A DNA stretch of 59,225 bases. Origin: Bradyrhizobium neotropicale. Lineage in GTDB: Bacteria; Pseudomonadota; Alphaproteobacteria; Rhizobiales; Xanthobacteraceae. Position 1 is the first letter of the stretch, and each line of letters starts with the position of its first letter. Below are positions 34,788 to 44,406 of this stretch, piece after piece. The translations under genes were made by a program, and so were the position numbers. Location of the stretch: NCBI RefSeq assembly GCF_001641695.1, contig NZ_LSEF01000124.1, forward strand, positions 51,927 to 111,151, written 5' to 3'. The notes beneath the pieces were generated by a model. That model had not been told where the DNA came from and ran no database searches. It saw only the letters and a program-made list of their open reading frames with translations.

Positions 34788-35582
34788 ATGCCAAAATTCC
34801 TTCGCATCGGAGTCCATCAGTCGAACGTCTCCGGATACACGTCAAAGGCGTGGTGTGTCAGGCGCGTTGGCTCGGCGGTCTTTCTGAAGTGGGGCGCCGT
34901 GGAGGTCCATGGTGCCGGCGATGGGCGAAAGGTCTACTGGACGCTTGCGCCGAGGGAGAAGACAATTCGTTGCGGCACGGCGCAGCGTGCACAGGACTAT
35001 GCAAAAGCCGCGATCGCGCGGCGCCGCAACCATCGCTATGAACCGCTGGCCGGACCGATAGCGATCCGACGCCAATCCGCCGACCGCAGCGCCGACCTCA
35101 AGCAGGCACTCGCCACGATCCTGATTGTCGATATCGTCCGCTCCACCGAAAAAGCAGCGAAGCTGGGCGATGCGCGTTGGACAAAGGTGATGAGCCACTA
35201 TTACGCAGCCGTCCGCAAGGAGCTGAAGACTTCACGCGGAAAGGAAGTCGTGACGACGGGGGACGGACTGCTGGCGACGTTCAAGGCGCCGGCTGCGGGG
35301 ATTCGTTGCGCTAACGCGATCCGCCAGGCGGTGCGCACACTGGGGCTCGAGATCAGGGTGGGGCTACATGCGGGCGAATACAAGGTGAGCGGGACTGAGG
35401 TGGTCGGCCTCGCTTTTCACATCGGCGCGCGCGTCGCTGCGAAAGCGCGTGCCGGCGAAGTCCTGGTCTCCAGTGCGGTCAAGGACCTGATGGCGCAGTC
35501 TCAGATCCGCTTCATGGATCACGGCGTCCACCAGCTCAAAGGCGTGCCGGAGCGATGGCGCCTGTACCGGGTCGAAGATTGA
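34788..35582 (+). CDS. WGR-like domain fused to class III cyclase domain
   Basis: 264 aa. Residues about 15-75 resemble a WGR-type domain (FLKWGAVEVHG then GRKVYWTLAPREK). The C-terminal 150 residues form a class III cyclase domain with metal Asp115 (LIVDIVRST) and Asp159 (TTGDGLLATF). The usual transition-state Asn in V-N-x-A-A-R is replaced by His (LAFHIGARVAAKA), a variant seen in a subgroup of these proteins, so activity is uncertain. The start MPKFLRIGVHQ is chosen as the beginning of the conserved part; the open frame continues far upstream in a different-looking region. Confidence 0.75.
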   Translation: MPKFLRIGVHQSNVSGYTSKAWCVRRVGSAVFLKWGAVEVHGAGDGRKVYWTLAPREKTIRCGTAQRAQDYAKAAIARRRNHRYEPLAGPIAIRRQSADRSADLKQALATILIVDIVRSTEKAAKLGDARWTKVMSHYYAAVRKELKTSRGKEVVTTGDGLLATFKAPAAGIRCANAIRQAVRTLGLEIRVGLHAGEYKVSGTEVVGLAFHIGARVAAKARAGEVLVSSAVKDLMAQSQIRFMDHGVHQLKGVPERWRLYRVED

Positions 35583-35585
35583 AGT

Positions 35586-35807
35586 GTGCTTGCAAGAGCG
35601 GGCATTGGTTCTGTCAGACAGACCGTCGAACTCTATTTCCAGCTTCTAAAGCTGAAGCAACTCTTCTGCGAGCCCAATGCGTTCAATGCGGCTCCGAACC
35701 GCGCTCTCCAAAAGGCAGGTTTCAAGTACGTCAAGACGCACATGACCGTTCCTGGCCCTCTTAATTTTCACCAAGCGGTAAACCGCTGGATGATAGATAG
35801 AGGTTGA
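35586..35807 (+). pseudogene. 3' fragment of a GNAT acetyltransferase
   Basis: A frame whose residues 17-73 look like the C-terminal end of a GNAT-family N-acetyltransferase (LKLKQLFCEPNAFNAAPNRA, then LQKAGFKYVKTHMTVPGP). The E-P-x-A-x-N-x-A-x-x-x-L-x-x-x-G-F core is the acetyl-CoA-side helix and strand; the N-terminal two thirds are missing. It begins just after the cyclase stop, so this looks like a deletion remnant. Confidence 0.6.
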
Positions 35808-36012
35808 GGGCATGTAAGGCGAATTTCTGAGTACGCGCCCTAATTGGTCTTCTCTCTCGGAGGTGTTTCCTTGGAGGCGTGGCAGACGGACTCGATAGGA
35901 GTAGCTGCCCAAACTCGGAACCGCGCGCCATCGGACGCTTGTTCAAAGCAAGACAACGGGATCGTCGAGGCGCGTTGAACCGGACGCCGCGGTGCCAGGG
36001 GGTCAACTCGGC

Positions 36013-39000
36013 TCAGTTCGATTCTAACTCGGCAGGCAGAAGCAAAGGCGGCGCTTGCCCTGGCCGCCACGCGGAAACCAGTCCCTCGAGATCGAGGCGA
36101 ACGCAGTCCACGACGCTGGCCCAGTCGCCTCTATTTGGCTGCCTGAACAGCCTCATGGACCGATACCACGGGCTGTCGTCGCGGTTGAGCAGCCAACGCC
36201 AATCCGGGCTGAATGGCAATATCGTCCAGACGGGAACGCCCAGCGCGCCGGCGAGGTGAACGACGCTGGTGTCGACCGAGATCACCAGATCGAGACAGCA
36301 AACCAGCGCCGCTGTTTCGCTGAAATCCGTGAGCCGGTCCGTAAGGTTGACGATGTCGGAGCGTTCGCGGAGGAAGGCTCGGTCCTGATCCCGGACGCCT
36401 TTTTGCAGGCTGACGAACTGGACATCGCAATCCAGGAGAGGCGCAAGCGTGCGCAGTGCCATCGATCGATTGTGATCATTCTTGTGATCTGGAGTCCCCG
36501 ACCAGACGAGACCGACGCGGAAGCGATTGCGGGGGCCAAGCAGGTCTTCCCAGGCCTTCACGCGCGCCGCCGGGGGCGCAGGAAGATACGCTTGCGCGAA
36601 CGGGATCGTATCGAGCCGTGTCCCGAACACGCGTGGCAGAGTTCCAAGAGGACAGTGCAGGTCGAACGCCAGCGACGTTGCGGACGGTCGGCCGATGCAC
36701 GTTGCGACGCCGGACACCCCAGCCAGGAGCCGCTGGATCGGAGGCTGGACCTCCAGGATGACTCGAGCTCCGAACGCGGCCACCATGGGCACATAGCGCG
36801 CGAATTGAATTGCGTCGCCCAATCCCTCATCGGAATGAAGCAATATTGTCTTGCCTTCGATCGGCTGGTCACCAAGCCAAAGGGGTTGGGAAAAACCGCG
36901 ATCGAGCAAGCCGACAGGAAGCTTCCAGCGTGCTTCGCGCCCAGGCCAGCCTCGCTCAAAGTCTCCGGTCAGCAGCTGAAGCGTCGCTAGATTAAAGATC
37001 GTCGGCGCGTGGTTTGGGTCCACCGCCAGGGATCTGTGAAAGATCGCGAAAGCTTCATTCAGCAATTGCAGATTCAACAATGCCAATGCCTTGTTGTTGA
37101 GCACTGCAGTAAAATCCGGTCGAAGCTCGAGCGCCCGATCGAAACGCGCCAACGCCTGCTCCACCCGGCCAAGTCTCGAATGAAGCAAGCCGAGGTTGTT
37201 GTGCGTTTCCGCCAGGCCGGGATCCAGCGCAATGGACTTCTCGTAGTCGGCCTCCGCTTCCTCGAACTGGTTCGCCTCCTGGAGGCAAACGCCGCGCATT
37301 TGATACAGAACTGCGGAATTTGGGTTCAGTCTCTCGGCTACGTTGAAGCATTCCAGGGCTTCCGCATATCGGCCAAGATTAAACAGCTGTTCGCCGTTTC
37401 TATTCGCTGTCTCCAGGCTTTGCGGATCCAGTTCCCGCGCTCGCTGGACATGCAGCTCAGCCACTTCCGTGCGCTTGAGTTGCTGGAGCAGATTGCCGAG
37501 GGAATTCGAGAGGAGCGCATCCTGTGGTGTGGGGGACAACGCCTTGCTCTGGTGTTGCCGCGCTTCCGGCCGCCATGAGGAAACCAGGCTCTCCAATTCG
37601 AGGCGAACGCAGTCTACGACGCTCGCCCAGTCGCCTCTCTTCAGTTGCCTGAACAGCTTCATGGACCGATACCACGGGCTGTCGTCGCGGTTGAGCAGCC
37701 AGCGCCAATCCGGGCTGAATGGCAACATCGTCCAGACGGGAACGCCCAGCGCGCCGGCAAGGTGAACGACGCTGGTGTCGACCGAGATCACCAGATCGAG
37801 ACAGCAAACAAGTGCCGCAGTTTCGCTGAAATCCGTGAGCTGTTCCGTCAGGTCGACGATGTCAGAACGTTCGCGGAGGAAGGCCCGGTCCTGATCCCGG
37901 ATGCCTTTTTGCAGGCTGACGAACTGGACGTCGCAATCGAGGAGAGGCGCGAGCGTGCGCAGCGTCATCGATCGGTTGCTATCGTTCTTGTGATCTGGAT
38001 TCCCTGACCAGACAAGACCGACGCGGAAGCGATTGCGAGGTCCAAGCCGGTCTTCCCAGGCCTTCACGCGCTCCGTCGGCGGCGCAGGAAGGTAGGCTTG
38101 CGCGAACGGGATCGTATCGAGCTGCGTCCGGAACGCCAGCGGCAGGCTTCCAAGAGCACAGTGCAGGTCGAACGCCAGCGACGTTCCAGACACGTCGCCG
38201 ACACACGTTGCAACTCCAGTGGTGCCACTCAAGAGCTTCTGGATCGGAGGCTGGACCGCCAGGATGACTCGAGCCCCGAGTGCGGCCACCAGGGGTACAT
38301 AGCGCGCGAACTGAATTGAGTCGCCCAATCCCTCGTCGCAATAAAGTAGTATGCTCTTGCCTTCGATCGGCTGGTCACCGAGCCAAGGGGGACTGGAAAA
38401 ACCGCGAGTGATGGTGCCGAGAGATGGACGGGCCTCGCGTCCCCGCCAGCCCCGCTCAAAATCTCCGGTCAGCAGCTGAAGCAGCGCGAAATTGAAAATC
38501 GTCGGCGCACGGTTTGGTTCGATCGCCAGGGATCTGTGAAAGGTCGCGAACGCTTCATCCAGCAATTGCAGGTCCAACAATATCCATGCCTTGTTGGAAA
38601 GCGCTGCGCTGAAATCCGGACGAAGTTCGAGCGCGCGGTCGAGGCTCGCGAGTGCCTGCTCCATCCGGCCTAATTTCGAATGGAGCGTGCCAAGGTTGCT
38701 GTGCGTTTCCGCAAGGCCGGGGTCCAGCGCAATGGACTTGTTGTAGTCGGCCTCCGCTTCCTCGAGCCGGTTCGCCTCCTGGTGGCACATGCCGCGGATT
38801 TGATACAGAGCTGCGGAATTTGGATTCAGTTTCTCGGCTGCGTTGAAGCATTCCTGGGCTTCCGTATGCCGGCCGAGATCAAGCAGCAGCCTGCCGCAGT
38901 TGATCGCTGCATCCAGATATTGCGGATAAAGTTTCAGCGCCTGCTGGAAATGCAGCGCGGCCTCGTCCATGCGCCCGAGTTGCCAGTGCTGATAGCCGAG

Positions 39001-40512
39001 GTAGTTCGAGAGGAGCGCTTCCTGCGGTGTGGGGGGCAACGCCTTGCTCTGGTGTTGCCGTGCGCCCGACCGCCACGCGGAAACCAGTCCTTCCAGTTCA
39101 AGGCGAACGCAGTCCACGACGCTGGCCCAGTCGCCTCTCTTGGGTTGCCTGAACAGCCTCATGGACGAATACCACGGGCTGTCGTCGCGGTTGAGCAGCC
39201 AGCGCCAATCCGGGTTGAATGGCAACATCGTCCAGACAGGGGTGCCCAGCGCGCCGGCAAGGTGAACGACGCTGGTGTCGACCGAGATCACCAGATCGAG
39301 GCAGGAAATCAGCGCCGCGGTGTCGCTGAAATCCGTGAGTTGGTCCGTCAGGTCGAGGATGTCAAAACGTTCGGCGAGGAAGGCCCGGTCCTGATCCCGG
39401 ACGCCTTTTTGCAGGCTGACGAACTGGACGTCGCAATCCAGGAGAGGAGCAAGCGAGCGCAGCGCCATCGATCGGTTGTGATCGTTGTTGTGGTCTGGAT
39501 TCCCCGACCAGGCAAGACCGACGCGGAAGCGATTGCGGAGGCCAAGCCGGTCTTCAAGCAGGTCTTCCCAGGCCTTCACGCGCGCCGCCGGGGGCGCGGG
39601 AAGGTACGCTTGCGCGAACGGGATCGTATCGAGCCGCGTCCCGAACGCCAGCGGCAGGCTGCCAAGAGGACAGTGCAGGTCGAACGCCGGCGACGTCGAA
39701 GACGACCGGTCGATACAGGTTGCGACTCCAGTGATATCCCCCAAAAGCTGCTGGATCGGAGACTGGACCTCCAGGATGACTCGAGCCCCGAGCGCGGCCA
39801 CGAGGGGCACATAGCGCGCAAACTGGATTGTATCGCCCAATCCCTCGTCGGCATGAAGCAATATGGTCTTGCCTTCGATCGGCTGGTCACGAAGCCAAAG
39901 CGGGCAGGAAAAGCCGCGATCGACGAGGCCGAGAGAGGCTTTCCAGCGGGCCTCGCGCCCCGACAAGCCGCGCTCAAAATCTCCGGTCAGCATCTGAAGC
40001 AGCGCGAGATTCCAGATCGTGTGCGCATTGCTCGGATCGACCGCCAGCGATTTGTGAAAGGCCGCGAAAGCTTCATCCAGCAATTGCAGACTCCACAACG
40101 CCCGTGCCTTTTCGTTCAGGGCTGCGGAAAAATTCGGACGAAGTGCGAGCGCGCGATCGATGCTCGCCAACGCCTGTTCCATCCGTCCAAATCTTGAATG
40201 AAGCGTGCCGAGGTTCTTGTGCGTCTCCGCCTCGCCGGGGTTCAGCGCAATGGACCTCTCGAAGTCGGCCTGCGCCTCCTCGAACCGGCCTAGCCGTTGG
40301 AGGCAAAGGCCGCGCGTTTGATGCAGAGCCGGGACATTCGGATTGAGCTTCGCGAATATGTTGAAGCATTCCAGGGCTTCGGCATACCGGCCGAGATCAA
40401 ACAGCAATTTGCCCTGTTTCGCGGCCTCCAAACTTCGTTTCGCGGCCTCCAGATTTTGCGGTGCGACCTTTGGGGATTGCTTGGCCGCGGCCCGGCGCTC
40501 TTGACGATTCAT
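36013..40512 (-). CDS. TPR-glycosyltransferase protein with three tandem modules
   Basis: 1499 aa made of three consecutive copies of one module of about 500 aa. Each module has several TPR units (LFDLGRYAEALECFN-type, A-E-T-H-x-N-L-G-x-L-H-S) followed by a GT-B type glycosyltransferase half like heptosyltransferases (GEGLGD-like ADEGLGDTIQFARYVPLVA; VISVDTSVVHLAGALG; PDWRWLLNRDDSPWY). The D-T-S-V-V-H-L-A motif recurs near residues 409, 909 and 1411. The start MNRQERRAAAK is typical for this protein type in Bradyrhizobium. Single-module relatives are about 500-700 aa, so this is an expanded gene. Probably glycosylates a surface polymer or protein; acceptor unknown. The DNA copies are very similar (see repeat entry). 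Confidence 0.88.
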   Translation of the reverse strand: MNRQERRAAAKQSPKVAPQNLEAAKRSLEAAKQGKLLFDLGRYAEALECFNIFAKLNPNVPALHQTRGLCLQRLGRFEEAQADFERSIALNPGEAETHKNLGTLHSRFGRMEQALASIDRALALRPNFSAALNEKARALWSLQLLDEAFAAFHKSLAVDPSNAHTIWNLALLQMLTGDFERGLSGREARWKASLGLVDRGFSCPLWLRDQPIEGKTILLHADEGLGDTIQFARYVPLVAALGARVILEVQSPIQQLLGDITGVATCIDRSSSTSPAFDLHCPLGSLPLAFGTRLDTIPFAQAYLPAPPAARVKAWEDLLEDRLGLRNRFRVGLAWSGNPDHNNDHNRSMALRSLAPLLDCDVQFVSLQKGVRDQDRAFLAERFDILDLTDQLTDFSDTAALISCLDLVISVDTSVVHLAGALGTPVWTMLPFNPDWRWLLNRDDSPWYSSMRLFRQPKRGDWASVVDCVRLELEGLVSAWRSGARQHQSKALPPTPQEALLSNYLGYQHWQLGRMDEAALHFQQALKLYPQYLDAAINCGRLLLDLGRHTEAQECFNAAEKLNPNSAALYQIRGMCHQEANRLEEAEADYNKSIALDPGLAETHSNLGTLHSKLGRMEQALASLDRALELRPDFSAALSNKAWILLDLQLLDEAFATFHRSLAIEPNRAPTIFNFALLQLLTGDFERGWRGREARPSLGTITRGFSSPPWLGDQPIEGKSILLYCDEGLGDSIQFARYVPLVAALGARVILAVQPPIQKLLSGTTGVATCVGDVSGTSLAFDLHCALGSLPLAFRTQLDTIPFAQAYLPAPPTERVKAWEDRLGPRNRFRVGLVWSGNPDHKNDSNRSMTLRTLAPLLDCDVQFVSLQKGIRDQDRAFLRERSDIVDLTEQLTDFSETAALVCCLDLVISVDTSVVHLAGALGVPVWTMLPFSPDWRWLLNRDDSPWYRSMKLFRQLKRGDWASVVDCVRLELESLVSSWRPEARQHQSKALSPTPQDALLSNSLGNLLQQLKRTEVAELHVQRARELDPQSLETANRNGEQLFNLGRYAEALECFNVAERLNPNSAVLYQMRGVCLQEANQFEEAEADYEKSIALDPGLAETHNNLGLLHSRLGRVEQALARFDRALELRPDFTAVLNNKALALLNLQLLNEAFAIFHRSLAVDPNHAPTIFNLATLQLLTGDFERGWPGREARWKLPVGLLDRGFSQPLWLGDQPIEGKTILLHSDEGLGDAIQFARYVPMVAAFGARVILEVQPPIQRLLAGVSGVATCIGRPSATSLAFDLHCPLGTLPRVFGTRLDTIPFAQAYLPAPPAARVKAWEDLLGPRNRFRVGLVWSGTPDHKNDHNRSMALRTLAPLLDCDVQFVSLQKGVRDQDRAFLRERSDIVNLTDRLTDFSETAALVCCLDLVISVDTSVVHLAGALGVPVWTILPFSPDWRWLLNRDDSPWYRSMRLFRQPNRGDWASVVDCVRLDLEGLVSAWRPGQAPPLLLPAELESN
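36050..40480. repeat. three tandem direct repeats of about 1.5 kb inside one gene
   Basis: The same landmark (TCGCCTCTCT or TCGCCTCTAT) occurs at 39131, 37631 and 36125, so the period is 1500 and 1506 bp. Both are multiples of three, which keeps the frame. Long stretches are nearly identical, for example around the D-T-S-V-V-H-L-A codons, while the boundary regions between modules (near 38900-39060 and 37380-37560) are more diverged. Confidence 0.9.
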
Positions 40513-41051
40513 AAGCTGACCAGAAAAAAGTGGACAACGTCAGATGGCTCGCCGATTCCTAAGTCACGCGCGAAGGAGGCGTCCGTCGCACTTGCCTTCT
40601 CGTTCCGTCAGTTCGCGTTCAGCTATGCTGGCGGGGTCCACCGAGCGCGACTGTGGCGTCCCGTTAAGGTTCGTTTATGGTGCGAAGCTGGCGCGAAGCT
40701 GGCGCGGCCTGAACCTTCCTAAGCCGTCGAGTCCACGAAAGCGGCCGGGGTCATTGAGTGCACCGCAATCGGCGATCGGCTTCGCGCACTGCGGCTGGCG
40801 CGGGAGGCAAAGGCTGCCGACTGAGGCGGGCTCCGGGGGTGACCTAGTTGCAGGTGAATGGTGATAATCAGTATCGTTGATTTTGCTGCGCTTTCGGCTG
40901 AATTCCATCGCGTCTGTTGTGTTTCGGTGAGGTCATTTCTGGCGCGAAACTGGCGCGGTCTGCGGAGGCGTTTGGCCACCGCATGCCTTTGATTCCACTT
41001 GGATACGGAGTACCCTGCGGCTTTCCAAGCGGCGCGAGGATCCTGTTTGAC
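40513..41051. other. 539-bp intergenic stretch with partial palindromic repeat
   Basis: No gene seen. 40736-40769 matches the right half of the palindromic repeat found at 45.4, 46.9 and 51.2 kb (GCGGCC then CATTGAGTGCAC), in decayed form. 40820-40855 matches 51246-51282 (CTGAGGCGGGCTC, then CTAGTTGCAGGT). An imperfect pair of CTGGCGCGAA(G/A)CTGGCGCGG sequences lies near 40685-40710 and 40939-40963. Confidence 0.5.
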
Positions 41052-44000
41052 ATGGCGGTCGAGCAGTGGCTGCGAAATTTGGGATTGGCCCAGTATGCCG
41101 AGGCGTTTGCCGAAAACGATATCGATTTCGACGTTCTCAGCGGACTCACTGAAGCAGATCTCAAAGAACTTGGCGTGGCCTCGCTGGGGCACCGCAAGCG
41201 GCTGCTCGCCGCAATAAGCGAACTACAATGTGCATCGCCGTCGAACGTTTCGCCGACAGTCGACCGGACGGCCGGCGAGCGCCGCCAGGTCACGATCCTG
41301 TTTGCCGATCTGTGCGGGTTCACAACCCTGTCTCGATCGCTCGATCCTGAGGAAATCCGTGAACTGGTAGCTCGGTTCACTGCTCAGGTGGATGGCATCG
41401 TCATCAGCTACGGAGGCACGGTCGACAAACATATCGGCGATGCGGTGATGGCGTTGTTCGGCGCGCCGCGGGCGCATGACGACGATTCCTTGCGCGCGGC
41501 ACGAGCTGCCCTGGACGTTCATACAGCGCTCGCTCGGATCAGTGACGCATCTTTCCGCCCACTACAGGCCCATGTCGGTATTGCCAGCGGGGAAGTGGTC
41601 GCTGGCACGCTGAGCCGCGTCGAAGCGCATGACTACACGGTTCTTGGCGACAGCGTGAACCTCGCAGCGCGGCTGGTCGCGCTCGCTGGAGCGGGCGAGA
41701 CGCTGCTGTCCGAAGGTGTCTATCGGGCTCTCTCCGATCGTGCGTTGTGCGAGGCGCTGGGGGAAACGGACGTGAAGGGTTTCGATGCGCCGGTGCGCAT
41801 CTGGCGGCTGGTCGGTCTGTCGGCTGACCCGGCGTCCGCCCACCGCAGCGCCTTTGTCGGGCGAGTGGCGGAGCTCGAGCAGTTCAAGGGCATACTTGCA
41901 GCAACGGTTGCGCGACGCAGTGGGCAGATTGTCTACGTGCGCGGTGAGGCGGGGATTGGAAAGACGCGCCTTGTCGAGGAGATGCGCCGTATTGCAGACG
42001 CAAATGGTTTCACCGCCCACCGTGGCCTGGTCCTGGATTTTGGGGTAGGCAAGGGACAGGATGCGGTTCGCGCGTTGCTCGTCAGCCTTCTTGGTCTTTC
42101 ACCCGCATCCGGAAGCGAGGCCAGGCTGCAGAGGGTTGATGATCTGGTCGCGGCGAACGTCGTGCCTGCTGAGCGTCTTGCGTTTCTGTACGATCTTCTG
42201 GATCTCCCGCAAACCGGTGAGTGGCGTACGCTTTACGACGCAATGGATAACGTCGCACGGAATCGTGGCAGGCGAGCCGTGGCCGCCGCCGTCGCGGCGC
42301 ATGCCTGTGCCGAGAAGCCGACCTTCATCGTCGTAGAGGACCTTCATTGGGCTGATCCGCAGCTCCTCGGACATCTCTCGGCATTTGCGTCCGCGGTGGC
42401 GGACGGGCCGGGGCTATTGATCATGACATCGCGTATCGAAGGCGATCCTGTCGATGCAGCGTGGCGCGCTAGCTGTCGCGGCACTTCATTCGCAACGATT
42501 GATCTCGGTCCGCTGCGCCGGGAGGAGGCGTTCAATCTCGCGGGCAGCTTCATGGACGCGACCCAGCGCGTCGCGGCTGCCTGCATCGAGCGCGCAGGCG
42601 GCAACCCGCTGTTCCTGGAGCAGCTGTTGCGCAATGCGGAGGAAGGTACCGCGGATGCCGTCCCTCCGTCGATTCAAAGCCTTGTTCTGGCACGCATGGA
42701 CCGCCTCAATGCTTCCGACCACTACGCGTTTCAAGCCGCTGCAGTCATCGGCCAACGTTTCTCTCTCGCTCTGCTGCGGCACCTCATCGGCGATCCGTCC
42801 TACGTCTGCACGGGTCTCATCAGCAACGCTCTCGTCCTGCCGGAAGGCGACGATTTTCTCTTCGCGCACGCACTCATCCAGGAGGGGGCCTATTCGTCGC
42901 TGCTTCGGTCCAGCCGGAAAGATCTGCATCTTCGTGCCGCAGAATGGTTTGCAGGGCAGGATCTGGTTTTACACGCGCAGCACCTCGATCGGGCCGAGGA
43001 CGGTCGAGCGCCATACGCTTATCTCGATGCGGCGACGGCTCAACGCGCCAACTACCATATCGATGCAGCGCTGCGCCTGGCCGATCGCGGTCTCCAGATC
43101 GCGCGCGCGGATTCCGATCGCCATGCGCTGATCTGCCTGCGCGGCGAATTGCAGCGCGACCTTGGCGATGTTTCTGCCTCGATCGCCTCCTATCGGCTGG
43201 CGGTATCCGCATCATCTGACGAAGCCGCGCTGTGCCGGGCGCGGCTCGGGCTCGCCGAGGGCTTGCGCGTCAGCGAAGGCCTCAACGAGGCGCTTGAATT
43301 GCTCGACCACGCGCAGACCGCGGCCGAGCGCCATGAAATGGTGAGTGAGCTTGCGCGGCTGCACCATCTGCGGGGAAATATTTTCTTTCCAATGGGCAAT
43401 ATCGAGGGTTGTCGAAAGGAGCATGAGCGAGGCCTCGAATATGCATCCCGATCGGGCTCTCCGGAAGCCGAGGCACGCGCACTCGGCGGCCTGGCGGATG
43501 CGGCTTACGCGCAGGGCAAGATGCGGACGGCCTTTGACTACTTCAGCCGATGCGTCGCGCTCTGCCAGCAGCACGGCTTTGGCCGTATCGAAGTGGCAAA
43601 CCGCTCGATGGTCGGATTCAGCCGCATCTACCTTGGCGAACCCCGGCAGGCGCGCGAGGACGGCGAGGCCACGGCCCGGCTGGCCGTGCTCGTCGGCCAA
43701 CCCCGCGCCGAATTGCTCGGCGAGACGGCGAGGGTTTTCGCCTGCTACGAGCTCGGCGACTACGAGGTGATGCAAGGCTGCCTGGATCGGGCAATGCGGC
43801 TCGCCCATCAGCTCGGCGCAACGCGCTTCGAAGCCCAGGGCCTGGAGCTGCAGGCGCGCTTGTATCTCGATACTGGCCGGAGAGCCGAAGCTGAGACGAT
43901 GCTGCGCGAAGCACTTGCGATCTGCAAGCAGGCCGGAACGCAGTTTTGTGGTCCAAAGGTCACCGGCGCCCTGAGCCGGGCGGTCGAGGACTCGACGGAA

Positions 44001-44336
44001 CGCTGGGATCTGCTGGCGGAAGGCAAGACAATGCTCGCCCGCGGTACTGTCGGGCACAATTACCTGTGGTTCTATCGCGATGCCATCGAGGGCCTTTTGT
44101 CGTCGGGCGACGCGACAAGCGCGCTCGAATATGTCAGTGCGCTCGAAGACTATACGCGCGCCGAGCCCCTGCCGTGGGCGGACGTATTCGCGGCGCGCGG
44201 TCGCGCGCTCGCTGCTGCGCTGCGCGGTGGCGCCAACGACAGCCCGAGAGGCGACCTTCTTCGCGTGCGAGATACGCTCGAGCGCGCAGGCTTGGCGGCC
44301 TTCTTGCCGGCGATCGATGCCGCGCTGGCAAGGTGA
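41052..44336 (+). CDS. SAM domain / class III cyclase / AAA / TPR-like signalling protein
   Basis: 1094 aa, same plan as the protein at 8864-12337. SAM-like domain (about 1-62; VEQWLRNLGLAQYAEAF), cyclase domain with metal Asp86 (LFADLCGFT), VDKHIGDAVMALFG (G-D-A instead of G-D-G) and VLGDSVNLAARL, then an AAA/STAND ATPase (Walker A GEAGIGKT at 298-305; Walker B-like FIVVEDLHWADP) and a long helical-repeat C-terminus (about 620-1094). The ATG at 41052 is directly before the SAM domain. It stands alone and faces an alpha/beta hydrolase gene. Likely a cytosolic signal-transducing ATPase that makes cAMP or cGMP. Confidence 0.9.
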   Translation: MAVEQWLRNLGLAQYAEAFAENDIDFDVLSGLTEADLKELGVASLGHRKRLLAAISELQCASPSNVSPTVDRTAGERRQVTILFADLCGFTTLSRSLDPEEIRELVARFTAQVDGIVISYGGTVDKHIGDAVMALFGAPRAHDDDSLRAARAALDVHTALARISDASFRPLQAHVGIASGEVVAGTLSRVEAHDYTVLGDSVNLAARLVALAGAGETLLSEGVYRALSDRALCEALGETDVKGFDAPVRIWRLVGLSADPASAHRSAFVGRVAELEQFKGILAATVARRSGQIVYVRGEAGIGKTRLVEEMRRIADANGFTAHRGLVLDFGVGKGQDAVRALLVSLLGLSPASGSEARLQRVDDLVAANVVPAERLAFLYDLLDLPQTGEWRTLYDAMDNVARNRGRRAVAAAVAAHACAEKPTFIVVEDLHWADPQLLGHLSAFASAVADGPGLLIMTSRIEGDPVDAAWRASCRGTSFATIDLGPLRREEAFNLAGSFMDATQRVAAACIERAGGNPLFLEQLLRNAEEGTADAVPPSIQSLVLARMDRLNASDHYAFQAAAVIGQRFSLALLRHLIGDPSYVCTGLISNALVLPEGDDFLFAHALIQEGAYSSLLRSSRKDLHLRAAEWFAGQDLVLHAQHLDRAEDGRAPYAYLDAATAQRANYHIDAALRLADRGLQIARADSDRHALICLRGELQRDLGDVSASIASYRLAVSASSDEAALCRARLGLAEGLRVSEGLNEALELLDHAQTAAERHEMVSELARLHHLRGNIFFPMGNIEGCRKEHERGLEYASRSGSPEAEARALGGLADAAYAQGKMRTAFDYFSRCVALCQQHGFGRIEVANRSMVGFSRIYLGEPRQAREDGEATARLAVLVGQPRAELLGETARVFACYELGDYEVMQGCLDRAMRLAHQLGATRFEAQGLELQARLYLDTGRRAEAETMLREALAICKQAGTQFCGPKVTGALSRAVEDSTERWDLLAEGKTMLARGTVGHNYLWFYRDAIEGLLSSGDATSALEYVSALEDYTRAEPLPWADVFAARGRALAAALRGGANDSPRGDLLRVRDTLERAGLAAFLPAIDAALAR

Positions 44337-44406
44337 GTACAGCTCTCATTGCAGTTGGCGGCAAAACGCGGCACCTCTGGTGCGGGACTTGGGATCGGTC
44401 GCTGAA

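Noticed and set aside
38680..40197. 505-codon plus-strand frame
   Set aside because: Antisense to the TPR-glycosyltransferase; it mirrors that gene's internal repeats and is low complexity.
36050..40480. regular repeats considered as CRISPR-like
   Set aside because: Units are about 1.5 kb, coding and in frame; no short repeat-spacer pattern.
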